Source of the DNA: JACKAQ01 sp965227145
GTDB lineage: Bacteria; Calditrichota; Calditrichia; RBG-13-44-9; J075
Assembly (NCBI GenBank): GCA_965227145.1
Contig: OZ245730.1
Span: 2,542,001 to 2,606,000 of the forward strand
Reading direction: 5' to 3'
DNA: 64,000 nt
Made by a program: the position numbers and the translations under genes. This document shows positions 44,992 through 54,067 of this stretch, piece by piece. Within the stretch, counting starts at the first letter, position 1. Every line of letters begins with the position of its first letter. Below the pieces are notes generated by a model, which saw nothing but the letters and a program-made list of their open reading frames with translations, made no database searches and was not told where the DNA came from.

Positions 44992-47016
44992 TTATTTCAA
45001 CAGCACCATCGAACGAATTTGGCGTTCCGTGCGGCTTTTCAGTTCAAAATGATAGGTGCCGGAGCTGAGCAGTTCGCCATTTTCACCGGTGCCGCGCCAA
45101 ACAAATTGATGGATACCGGGTTGCAGCCCGGCAAATTTTTCCTGCCGGACGATTTGACCGAGGGCGTTGTAAATATTCAATTCTACATCCGAATCGCGAA
45201 GCAATTCGAACGGAATTGTGGTATCGTTATTAAATGGGTTGGGGTAATTCTGCTGCAGGTTGAAACGGGTAGGGGAGTACATCCCGGTATCGGGATCATC
45301 CAAAATACCATTCGCCGAAGTATTGTAAAAATAACCGCTTAGCACAACTAACGGTGAATTCCAGTAAATGGCAACTTCGTTGGATGCATAGCTACCGAGG
45401 TCGTCGATGTAACACAGTGCGGGCGGTGTATTTTCGTTGAAATGTTCCTGCAAAACCGCATCGTTGAGATACTCGTTCGGTCCGCCGGCCAACAGTCCCG
45501 GAATTGGCTCTGCAATATTATCCGCTTCGGAATGCCGGTGATGAATGTGCATCGGATACGTTTCGCCAACACCGGTCAAAAAACTGATGTTGTGTGCGTT
45601 CACCCCCAAATTGTAGTGTAGCTGATCTAACGCTGCGGCGCGGTAGTCGCTGTTTCCGGTTTTGTGCCAGCCAAACAGCAGCATAATTCCGCGATTGAGC
45701 ACATTCCCGTTGCTACCCCAGCCATATTGCCCGGGATTTATGGAAACGTGGAATCCGTTGGTGTTGCGGTAGCCGAGCAGTGTGTTGCAATACGAATCGA
45801 GCGAATTGCCGAGCAGCGTGACGATTCCCGAATTTACGGTCGGCTGCCCGCTGTACAGATACGTGATGAGTGCCAAAGCGTTTACATTTTGCCAACCGGC
45901 TTCGGTGGAAAACAATCCGGATTGGGAATAATTGTTGACAAAATAGGTATTGTAGGCAGTTTCGCCGGTTGTTTCGAACAATTCTGCGGCTGCCCACAAC
46001 CGCTCATCGCGATCGTTGCCGTCGCCATATTGCCCGGTTTCCGTGCCTTGCGGATTTTGGAATCCGCCGGGCGGAACGATTGCCGGATTTGCCTGCAGAA
46101 AAGCCCAGGCACTTTGTGCGGCTGCAAGGCACTGGTTTGCAAATGTAGAATCGTATTCCGAAAACAGCCGTGCGCCGCGCGCCAATGCAGCGGCAGCCGC
46201 GCCGGTTGCGGTGCTGGAAATTTGATAAATAAACCGTTGGGAATTATCCGTCCCCGGCATAATGAAACCGGTGAAATTTTCGGGAGTGAGTTTGTGGTAA
46301 ATGCCGCCGGAGGCATCCTGCATATTCATCAACCAGCCGAGCGCAAACCGGGCTTCGTCGAGAATATCCGGCACACCGTTGCCGCTTTCCGGAATTTCCA
46401 GATCATCCTGCGCAAATTTTTCCGGGAAGTATTCGTTCGCCAGCAATAATTGTCCGGCGGTTACCGCGGCGGGACCGCTGTATTTTCCGAAATCGCCGGC
46501 ATCGTGCCAACTGTATCGCGCCAGCCGAAAACCGCTTTGCCCGGTGGAGGTGTGCAAAAACCCGTCCGCCTGATGGCATTTTGCCCGGGCGTATTCACCG
46601 GCAAAATCGCCAATCAGATCAATGCCGCATCGCTGATAATAAAACGATTTCAGCGATTTGTAATACACATCCCGGTAAACGGTGTCTGCAATAACAAAAG
46701 GCGCACTTTGCAGCGCGCCAATGTTAATCCGGTATTCCCCGGAAAGTTGTAAATTGCTGAAGTCACCGCGATATAGCGTCATTCCCGTTGCCGGATCGTT
46801 ACTGCGAAAGAGCGGCAGTTCACCGGAGAAAACGGCTTGTCCGCTATTCACATCGATCACTTCAAATTCGCTGGCTGTTGCGGTGGAAAATACATATTTG
46901 GGTGCATCGGGCAGGTAACCCATTTGATTGATAAACACCTGCCCGAACATCCAGGAGGTCACACCCAACAGAAAGAATAGCGTTAGAAACAACAGTCTTG
47001 TGTAGCTTTTTTTCAT
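44992..47016 (-). CDS. GH9 endoglucanase with T9SS sorting domain
   Basis: A 674-residue secreted cellulase-type enzyme. The signal peptide (about 1-25) leads to an N-terminal Ig-like module (VFINQMGYLPDAPK), then an (alpha/alpha)6 barrel. The GH9 aspartates are D172 and D175 in WHDAGDFGKY. HIHHRHSE gives the His/Arg pair, and NEVAIYWNSPLV gives the catalytic acid. The tail begins FNLQQNYPNPFNNDT and ends IRSMVLLK, a T9SS sorting domain. Cell-surface endoglucanase is the expected role. The start overlaps the PorV stop (TGATG), so the two are translationally coupled. Confidence 0.95.
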   Translation of the reverse strand: MKKSYTRLLFLTLFFLLGVTSWMFGQVFINQMGYLPDAPKYVFSTATASEFEVIDVNSGQAVFSGELPLFRSNDPATGMTLYRGDFSNLQLSGEYRINIGALQSAPFVIADTVYRDVYYKSLKSFYYQRCGIDLIGDFAGEYARAKCHQADGFLHTSTGQSGFRLARYSWHDAGDFGKYSGPAAVTAGQLLLANEYFPEKFAQDDLEIPESGNGVPDILDEARFALGWLMNMQDASGGIYHKLTPENFTGFIMPGTDNSQRFIYQISSTATGAAAAALARGARLFSEYDSTFANQCLAAAQSAWAFLQANPAIVPPGGFQNPQGTETGQYGDGNDRDERLWAAAELFETTGETAYNTYFVNNYSQSGLFSTEAGWQNVNALALITYLYSGQPTVNSGIVTLLGNSLDSYCNTLLGYRNTNGFHVSINPGQYGWGSNGNVLNRGIMLLFGWHKTGNSDYRAAALDQLHYNLGVNAHNISFLTGVGETYPMHIHHRHSEADNIAEPIPGLLAGGPNEYLNDAVLQEHFNENTPPALCYIDDLGSYASNEVAIYWNSPLVVLSGYFYNTSANGILDDPDTGMYSPTRFNLQQNYPNPFNNDTTIPFELLRDSDVELNIYNALGQIVRQEKFAGLQPGIHQFVWRGTGENGELLSSGTYHFELKSRTERQIRSMVLLK

Positions 47017-48041
47017 CAGAAATCAATCCCGAGTGAGTATTTCTGGACATTTTCCAACAATCCGAAATCCGCGTAAGCGAAATCGAACCGGAGCAACACA
47101 TTGCCCAAAACGGGATAATTTAAACCCATGCCAAACGAGAACGATTCTTCGGCGCTGTCCAGAAACAGGCTGCGATAACCGGCGCGCAAAGCGAACCGGC
47201 GGGCAAACAGGTATTCCGCACCGACGTTAACGCTTTCGTAATCGTTATTGGGGTGCTGCGCATCGAATGAAATAACCGCCTGGTGAACCGGCGTGTTCAA
47301 CGCCTGATAGGTCATCCCGATTTTGAAATTGAGCGGCAGCGCCCAACGGCTGGTTTCCAGCATTGCTGTAATCCGGTCGTTGTTTCCGGTGCTGGCTACG
47401 TTGTAATCGTAAAGCACCCGGGCATTATCGCCGTTCATTTGCATTTTCGAACCGAAATTGGTAAGTGCAAAACCGAGGTTCAGGTTTTTGAACGGTGTTT
47501 TGTAATGCACGCCAACGTCAATTGCGATGCCGGTAGCGGTCATTTCCCAAATATATTGGTGAATAATTTTGGGATTGAAACCGATTGAGAATTCTTCGGA
47601 CAGACTGAGCGCATACCCGATGCTGATGGCGTAATCGCCGGCATTGAATGTTTGCCCAGTTCCTTCCGGTTGATCGACGGTGGTTACATCCATTTCGTCC
47701 ATTCCCAACGCGGTTACGCTAACACCCAAAGCGCCGTATTGCCCGAGTTGCAAAACTGCCGCAACATAATCGAACCGGGTATCCGCAATCCAGTCTGAGT
47801 GGTTGAAAATAACGCCGCTTTGTTTCAATTTGGCAATCCCGGCGACGTTCCAATACATCGCGCTGGGATCATCAGCCATTGCGGTAAATGCGCCGCCCAT
47901 ACCCAACGCACGTCCGCCAACGCCAACTTCCAGAAATGATGCAGCGGTGGTTCCGCGTTTCGAGACATTTTCCCTGAAATTTTGTCCCATCAACGCGCCG
48001 CTGATCAATAGTGTTATGATAAATGTGATAATGTTTCGCAT
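47016..48041 (-). CDS. PorV/PorQ-family T9SS outer-membrane protein
   Basis: A 341-residue outer-membrane beta-barrel of the PorV/PorQ (UPF0164) family, related to FadL. After a signal peptide (ending LMGQ), SFLEVGVGGRALGMGGAFTAMADDPSAMYWNVAG is the family signature. Repeated beta-strands and the final GIDF are typical of outer-membrane barrels. PorV shuttles T9SS cargo to the attachment complex. Being placed between the GH9 gene and the Asp-rich exported protein gene is unusual for a core secretion component and suggests a cargo-dedicated copy. AGAGGA precedes the ATG. Confidence 0.88.
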   Translation of the reverse strand: MRNIITFIITLLISGALMGQNFRENVSKRGTTAASFLEVGVGGRALGMGGAFTAMADDPSAMYWNVAGIAKLKQSGVIFNHSDWIADTRFDYVAAVLQLGQYGALGVSVTALGMDEMDVTTVDQPEGTGQTFNAGDYAISIGYALSLSEEFSIGFNPKIIHQYIWEMTATGIAIDVGVHYKTPFKNLNLGFALTNFGSKMQMNGDNARVLYDYNVASTGNNDRITAMLETSRWALPLNFKIGMTYQALNTPVHQAVISFDAQHPNNDYESVNVGAEYLFARRFALRAGYRSLFLDSAEESFSFGMGLNYPVLGNVLLRFDFAYADFGLLENVQKYSLGIDF

Positions 48042-48085
48042 CTTTAATTCATCCTCTACTGTTTTGCGATGCCGTTTTTTTGCCG

Positions 48086-51000
48086 CTATTTGACAATGGC
48101 AAACTTGCCAATGTGTTTGCCGATACCCGGCGCATCGACGTGATAAATATAAACGCCGTAGGCAATGTCCATCCCGTCATCCGAAATCAGGTTCCAGGAT
48201 GTCGCACCATTTGTGGTGGAGCTTTGGTGGTCGATAAGTTTTACCAATTTGCCAGCCAGCGTAAAAATCCGGATCGTGCAAGTTTGCGGCAGATGGATGA
48301 AGTCGATTTTCCGCTCCCCGCGACCCGCGCCAAAAACCAGCCTCGGCTCCCAGGATGCTCCGGAAATATAGGGATTCGGCACAACTTTAATATTAGCTAA
48401 CTCGTTTTCTGCCAATGCGTTATCCACTGCTGCGGCTTTGGTGTGAAACTCGAAATAGTCACCATTGCCAAAGGGTTTGGTGGTTCGAATGATAAACTCA
48501 TCGCCACCTTGCGGGAAACGCGGGATCGAGTTTGGCGGCGGCGGACCAACCACAAAATCGTAGGTAAATTTGAATGCGGGACCGATAAATTCGATGATCG
48601 TAACGACATCATTAACGTTCAACGTTCCGGAATTATCGTTGTCAAACATCTCGAATTCCGCAGGGCGATTTTCCGTGAGGTTGAATACGGTGAAATTTAC
48701 CGGAACCTTGAAATTATACGATGTATCGATAATTTCATCCGCGAACGTAATTTTGTAATCCGCCGGCCAAACGGTTGCCAACGAAGGGAATTGTTTGTGC
48801 AACCGCAAACTGTCAACAAACGGCAAATTGCTGTTTCCGATCAACCAACCGCTTTCTTCGCGTAAAATATCGATTGTTGTATCGATATTTACAGTGGCTA
48901 CCAATCCGTCAATTACCGGGCTGGGATATGCGGGGCCAAACAAGCTGGCATCGATGCCGGTGGCAATCGGCTCTGCAGAATCGCCGTTCATGCGGTAAAA
49001 ACCGTAGGTCGAGGTTTGGTATCCGGGGAAATTGCCGGTCGATTCAAAAATAACCCGGTAGGTTGCATCGTCTTGCACCGCACCCGGATCGATAATTTGC
49101 ACGCCGATACTTCCAGTACCGATACCTTCGGTTGCTTCGGCAAAATCGCCGGAAATTTCCGGTTCGATGTAGCCGGCAACCGGCGCGTTTGGCGTTACTG
49201 CCGCACAGTTAAAATCGATAAATGTAATATTTCCAACAATATCTTCGGTGATTTGTTTGGTGGTTTCGCTGGGTTGCAGCCCGATTTCGATATCGCCCTG
49301 ATCGTAAGCCACCAATGCGTAATAATAGGTTTGACCGTTGATCACATCCGTATCGACATAGGAACGGCGTAATCCGGTATCGTTACCTCGCCAAAAACGG
49401 GCGCCATCGACGCCAATAGGATCCGGACCGGTGATGCCGTTGATGAGGTCATACTGGGCGATCGGTTTCCAATAAACGGCTGTGCCTTTGGAATCGGTGA
49501 TGGTTTTGATATCGGTAAACTGCGGTTCGGTGCTGCGATAAATCAAATATCCTTCAAAATCTTTACGGGGATTGCCGATGGAATCGGGCAAAAAGGGATC
49601 GCGCGATTCTTCCGCAATACCGTCCCAAAACAGCGATATTTTGCCATCGCCGGGAATTGCTGTCAAAAACGGTTTCAACGGCGGGCGGGCAAAGTTGTAA
49701 TTCGCGTTGTAAATATTCTGGACGGTAATTTTATTGCGGAACAATTCATCGAGATCGTTGCCGTTGAGCAATGACATCGAGAATCGTTCGCGGTGATCCT
49801 GTTTCAATTCGAACGGGCCGGAGGCGAACAACATTTGCAAGTTGGCACGTTGCAACGATGTATCGAAATTGCCGTAAGAAGACATCCGGCGATATAAACC
49901 TTCGTCGTGTTTTGGCCAACCGTCGCCGCCGCCGCCGTCCACCAGACGGTAAATCCACATGCTGTTCAAACCGATCTGGTCGGATTCGTCGAGGTCGGTG
50001 CGGTCAAAATCCGGTTCACCGGCGGTGGGAATCCCGTCAGCTTCACCTTCATCGGGACCGTTGTACTGGCGATCGAACGGACCAACGCCATCTTTACCAA
50101 GATCGTCGTTGAGCGGTTCGTTGCCATCCCAAAAGCCGTTGCCGTTCAAATCGGAGTATGCCTGCCAGTCGCCATCGTTGTCGATGCCGTCATCGCGGCG
50201 TTCATCAATCAATCCGTCCAGATCGTCATCAAATCCGTTAAACGGATTGCCCGGACTTTCCAGATACGCGTAACCGATGTAACCGGTGGGCGACCAGGTG
50301 CCGAAATCCGATGTGCCCCTGCCATCCTGATCGAAGGCGTAGGCCATGTCCAATTCCAGGTCGAACGATGCGTTGTCATCGCCGGAATCATCTGTTCCGC
50401 CAACGCCAACATCGCTCAAATAACCGAAAACGGAGCGATCGTAAGTTGTATCTGAAATATTTACAATATCATACAGCCAGAAAATGTTGTCTTCTGCAAG
50501 CACTTGCGACCATTGGAAGCCGCGAACTTCCACCCGTAACCCGAGCCCGCCGCGATTGGCGTCTGCACGGATGGGGAAGTAATTATACGGCGGACGTTGC
50601 CATTCCCGGTCAGAGGCGTCGTCCATTACAAAAAAGGTTTCGACGTCTGCATTTTTTACGCCGCGACCAAAATATCCCTGCCAATAGGTGAAGTTATCCA
50701 CATCGCCATCGCGGTCATCATCGATGCCCGGCTGACCGTCAACTTCTTCCTGATTGATCCAGTTGCTGGCAGGTTGATCCAAAAATGTAAAAATCGCGTC
50801 CGGCCACAATTCCGGCCAGCTGCGCGCATCGTTACTGATTGCCGGACGGTCGCCACGGGGATTCAGATAGCCGGGTACCGGCTCCCATCCCCAGGGTTTT
50901 CCGCTCACCGGATCGCGGTCAAAATGCTCGCGATATGCCGTTGAAATCGGAGTGATAAACGTATCCACTCCCGCAAGATTAACCGAGGCGCGGGCACCAA

Positions 51001-51271
51001 CGATCATCGCAAGACCGTCCAGATAGGAATGTCCGGAGCCTTTGGGCCATTCGCCGGATGGTTGATCCGGCCATTTGCCAACTTCGCCCTGGTTAAAATA
51101 TAATGTACGTATTTGGTTACCATCCATAACGCCCCGCCGCCGCAGAGTGTTATCCCCGTAGGGTTCTGCGCGATAAGCCTCAATAACAACCGGGCTTTCC
51201 TGAGCGATAGTTATGGCGCTGAAAACCAGCAGCAGCAGGCTAATCCAGCGTATGTGTTTGGAAAAACGCAT
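48086..51271 (-). CDS. Large Asp-rich exported protein with T9SS-like C-terminus
   Basis: About 1061 residues from ATG 51271, which has GGAGG just upstream; an earlier in-frame start at 51376 lies within the receptor gene. The signal peptide ends near TIAQ. Two Asp-rich blocks, at about residues 183-192 and 346-395, contain DDDRDGDVDN, FDDDLDGLIDE and DLNGNGFWDGNE, which look like calcium-binding TSP3 or dockerin-like loops. A fibronectin-III-like middle follows. The tail (VVPNPYISG ... IGKFAIVK) is a FlgD-like/type A sorting domain lacking the QNYPNPFNP motif. Its position next to the TonB receptor suggests a SusD-like partner role, but there is no sequence resemblance to SusD. Confidence 0.72.
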   Translation of the reverse strand: MRFSKHIRWISLLLLVFSAITIAQESPVVIEAYRAEPYGDNTLRRRGVMDGNQIRTLYFNQGEVGKWPDQPSGEWPKGSGHSYLDGLAMIVGARASVNLAGVDTFITPISTAYREHFDRDPVSGKPWGWEPVPGYLNPRGDRPAISNDARSWPELWPDAIFTFLDQPASNWINQEEVDGQPGIDDDRDGDVDNFTYWQGYFGRGVKNADVETFFVMDDASDREWQRPPYNYFPIRADANRGGLGLRVEVRGFQWSQVLAEDNIFWLYDIVNISDTTYDRSVFGYLSDVGVGGTDDSGDDNASFDLELDMAYAFDQDGRGTSDFGTWSPTGYIGYAYLESPGNPFNGFDDDLDGLIDERRDDGIDNDGDWQAYSDLNGNGFWDGNEPLNDDLGKDGVGPFDRQYNGPDEGEADGIPTAGEPDFDRTDLDESDQIGLNSMWIYRLVDGGGGDGWPKHDEGLYRRMSSYGNFDTSLQRANLQMLFASGPFELKQDHRERFSMSLLNGNDLDELFRNKITVQNIYNANYNFARPPLKPFLTAIPGDGKISLFWDGIAEESRDPFLPDSIGNPRKDFEGYLIYRSTEPQFTDIKTITDSKGTAVYWKPIAQYDLINGITGPDPIGVDGARFWRGNDTGLRRSYVDTDVINGQTYYYALVAYDQGDIEIGLQPSETTKQITEDIVGNITFIDFNCAAVTPNAPVAGYIEPEISGDFAEATEGIGTGSIGVQIIDPGAVQDDATYRVIFESTGNFPGYQTSTYGFYRMNGDSAEPIATGIDASLFGPAYPSPVIDGLVATVNIDTTIDILREESGWLIGNSNLPFVDSLRLHKQFPSLATVWPADYKITFADEIIDTSYNFKVPVNFTVFNLTENRPAEFEMFDNDNSGTLNVNDVVTIIEFIGPAFKFTYDFVVGPPPPNSIPRFPQGGDEFIIRTTKPFGNGDYFEFHTKAAAVDNALAENELANIKVVPNPYISGASWEPRLVFGAGRGERKIDFIHLPQTCTIRIFTLAGKLVKLIDHQSSTTNGATSWNLISDDGMDIAYGVYIYHVDAPGIGKHIGKFAIVK

Positions 51272-51344
51272 TGTTTCCTCCAGTTTAATGCCGATAAATT
51301 CTGGTTCGATATCGACAAACGTTTTCATCTTTTCTGTTCTCGGT

Positions 51345-53993
51345 TTAGAAACCAACTGAAACCCCCAACCGCACACGGCGCGGCGGCGAGTAGAATGTCG
51401 GGTTCAGGATGTAGTCTTCCAGGGTGTGCAACCCGATAATTTCGCCGGAGCTGGTGCTCGCATCCAGATCGATATCCGCCTGTCCGGAAGAACCGTAAAC
51501 GTTCCACTCGTTCAAACGATCGAACAGGTTTTCAACCCACAAATAGGTCTGGAAGCTGGTTCCGCCAAATTTGAGCGTTTTATCCATTCGCACATCAAAC
51601 AAAATTGAGCTCGGTTTAATCCGGTTGTTGCGAATATTGATATTTGCCAACACAAAGCGACCAGATGCCGTATAAGGCGTTCCGGAACCGATTCTGCCGG
51701 TCATACCAATATTCCAGTCGCCCGGCGTGCCGGTATTCAGTGAGAAGTTGAAAGTGGAACGCTGATCCCAATCAAGCGGAATCAATTGCTTTTCCGATTC
51801 GCGCGGCGGCTGCGACTGGTTGTCGAAAAATACCGAACGCGGGTCGGATGCGTTACCTTCGGCGATCTGATAGGTATAATCCAAACGTGCGCCCCAGTGA
51901 TCGGCAAAGCGTTTTTCGAATGCCAGAATAACGCCGCGAACGTTGCCGTAATCGCGATTGATAAAGCGACCATATTGCGCTTCTTCATACGTCCGTATAA
52001 TTTCCGTGCCGGTCAAATTACGGATGTCGCGATAGTACGCTGTAAATTCAACAGCCAACTGGCTGGTCAGACCTTGATTCAAACCGATTTCGTAAGTAGC
52101 TGTTCTTTGTGCTTTTAGCTCGGGATTTCCGCGAATGGTATTGAGCGAACCCGATTCCTGCGGAACCGGAAATTTGGTGATATCCGATGAATCTGAAATA
52201 CCACTGTATAATTGTTCAAAGTTGGGAATCTGGAAAAACAAACCATACGAAACGTGAATCACGCCGGTTGAGGAAATGGGGAACGCGACGCCCAAACGCG
52301 GACTAACCTGCGACTGGGTTACGGCGTCCCGTTGATCGGTGTTGAACAACGGCAACAGGTTGGGATTGCGTTTGTCCACCGGAACTTGGGTGTTCGGGTT
52401 AAAATAATCGTAACGAATACCGGCGTTTACGATAAAGTTTTCATACTCCATTTTGTCCTGCAGATATGCCGAAAATTCGATCGGCTTTTTGACAAATTCT
52501 TCGCGACCAAAAGAGTATTGTTGCGGATAAAAAATTTCGAATTCCGTGCCGGTTTCCTGATCGCTGATGCTGTTTCCGTAATTGTCTAATTCATGCTGGC
52601 TAAAAGAGAGCCCTGCACCGATTTTGTGTATTTTCGAAATCTGGCTATTGAGGTCAAATTTTATGATCCGCGACGTGGTGCTACGCTCGTACCGATCGCT
52701 TTCGTAACCGCCGGAACGGAAGGTATAGTTCGATTGCGCCTGTCCGTTAAACGTATCCAGATATCGTGGGTCATACGGATCTTCGAAGACATATCCAAAA
52801 TATTTGCTGTAATTCTGGGCAAATTTCAGGGTATAAAAGGTTCTGTTGGATAATCCGTGGTTGATCTGCAAGCTGTGGTTCATGCTTTCGCGATAGTGCG
52901 TTTTTGGTGCATCCGGCGTCAACCGGAAACCATGATTGTAATAACGATTTTCGTTATCATTCCAGATCAAGCCATAATTCAATTTGATAGTCGGCGTGAG
53001 ATAATAGGTTAACCTGCCGTTCAAAGATTGATAATTTGACTTGTCCATCGGGACAAAACTGCTGTCGCCGCTCGGGAAAAACGGAAAGTCATCCGAAGGC
53101 AAATACAGCCGGGCGCCGTTCAAATGTCCATCATCCGACACATTACGGTAGGTTGCGAAAAATTTTAATTTGTTGAATAAGGGTAGTGGACCGCCAACGG
53201 AGAATTGCAGGCTTTGCGAGCCGCTGCCGTCCAGTTTGTCCAGCCCCGGGAAAATTTCGTCGTGATCGGTGAGATAGTTGCTGGCATATGCAGACACGTC
53301 AAATTCGTAATCATTGCGCCCTTCGCGGGAAACGATATTCACAACACCGGAAAGTGCCTGTCCGTATTCCGCATTGAATGTCCCGCTGATCACCTCCAAC
53401 TGCTGAATAGCGGAATTTTCAACCACCAAACCTAATCCGTTGTTATAAGGATCGTTCACCGGAATTCCGTCGATCATGTAAGCGACTTCGCCTAAACGTC
53501 CGCCACGGAAGTGACCGGCAACGACACCCGCCTGTAGTTCGACGACTTCGTTAAAATTGTCAACCGGAAGCGCTTCGATTTCTTCGGATCCGATATTTTT
53601 CGCGCTGGCGGTCAGGTCTTTTTGAATCAACGCCCGTTCTGCGGTCACCACAACTTCGGCGCCTTCGATGGCTTCGGTGCTGATCTCGATATTCAGCCGG
53701 GTTGTTAAATCCACATTAACGCGAACTTCGTTAACCGTCAATTCCTGAAAACCGATCATTTGGGCAATAAGCGTGTATGTTCCCGGCGGAATGTTGAGGA
53801 TATAGTAATAGCCATCCACATCTGTGGATGCGCCATATGGGTATCCATCGAGATAAACGTTCGCACCAATGATGGGTTCACCGGTTGCTTTATCGGTTAC
53901 CAATCCGGCAATTTTGCCGGTCGTTCCCGAATAAAGCGGTAAAATTAATAAGCTTAAACACAGTAAAATCAGTGGTGTAACAATTCGTTTCAT
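51345..53993 (-). CDS. TonB-dependent receptor with carboxypeptidase-like N-domain
   Basis: An 882-residue outer-membrane receptor. A signal peptide is followed by a carboxypeptidase regulatory-like beta-sandwich (GKIAGLVTDKATGEPIIGAN, about 27-110). The plug domain has YMIDGIPVNDPYNNGLG and GTFNAEYGQALSGVVN. A 22-strand barrel follows, ending in a terminal Phe (GVSVGF), the usual outer-membrane insertion signal. It takes up ligands by TonB energy, here probably beta-glucan oligosaccharides. Its length is shorter than most SusC proteins (about 1000). Confidence 0.92.
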   Translation of the reverse strand: MKRIVTPLILLCLSLLILPLYSGTTGKIAGLVTDKATGEPIIGANVYLDGYPYGASTDVDGYYYILNIPPGTYTLIAQMIGFQELTVNEVRVNVDLTTRLNIEISTEAIEGAEVVVTAERALIQKDLTASAKNIGSEEIEALPVDNFNEVVELQAGVVAGHFRGGRLGEVAYMIDGIPVNDPYNNGLGLVVENSAIQQLEVISGTFNAEYGQALSGVVNIVSREGRNDYEFDVSAYASNYLTDHDEIFPGLDKLDGSGSQSLQFSVGGPLPLFNKLKFFATYRNVSDDGHLNGARLYLPSDDFPFFPSGDSSFVPMDKSNYQSLNGRLTYYLTPTIKLNYGLIWNDNENRYYNHGFRLTPDAPKTHYRESMNHSLQINHGLSNRTFYTLKFAQNYSKYFGYVFEDPYDPRYLDTFNGQAQSNYTFRSGGYESDRYERSTTSRIIKFDLNSQISKIHKIGAGLSFSQHELDNYGNSISDQETGTEFEIFYPQQYSFGREEFVKKPIEFSAYLQDKMEYENFIVNAGIRYDYFNPNTQVPVDKRNPNLLPLFNTDQRDAVTQSQVSPRLGVAFPISSTGVIHVSYGLFFQIPNFEQLYSGISDSSDITKFPVPQESGSLNTIRGNPELKAQRTATYEIGLNQGLTSQLAVEFTAYYRDIRNLTGTEIIRTYEEAQYGRFINRDYGNVRGVILAFEKRFADHWGARLDYTYQIAEGNASDPRSVFFDNQSQPPRESEKQLIPLDWDQRSTFNFSLNTGTPGDWNIGMTGRIGSGTPYTASGRFVLANINIRNNRIKPSSILFDVRMDKTLKFGGTSFQTYLWVENLFDRLNEWNVYGSSGQADIDLDASTSSGEIIGLHTLEDYILNPTFYSPPRRVRLGVSVGF

Positions 53994-54027
53994 TGCACAC
54001 TCTTTGTCTTTTTATGGTTAGAAAATA

Positions 54028-54059
54028 TTACCGGAGAAGGCGTGCACCTTCCCCGGTAA
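54028..54059 (-). terminator. Intercistronic hairpin (attenuator or mRNA stabiliser)
   Basis: TTACCGG (54028-54034) pairs with CCGGTAA (54053-54059), and GAAGG with CCTTC, around CGTGCA with one A-C mismatch. On the - strand it is followed by TATTTTC, a weak T tract. It lies between the CBM gene and the receptor gene and could reduce transcription into the receptor. Confidence 0.5.
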
Positions 54060-54067
54060 AAAAAGCA

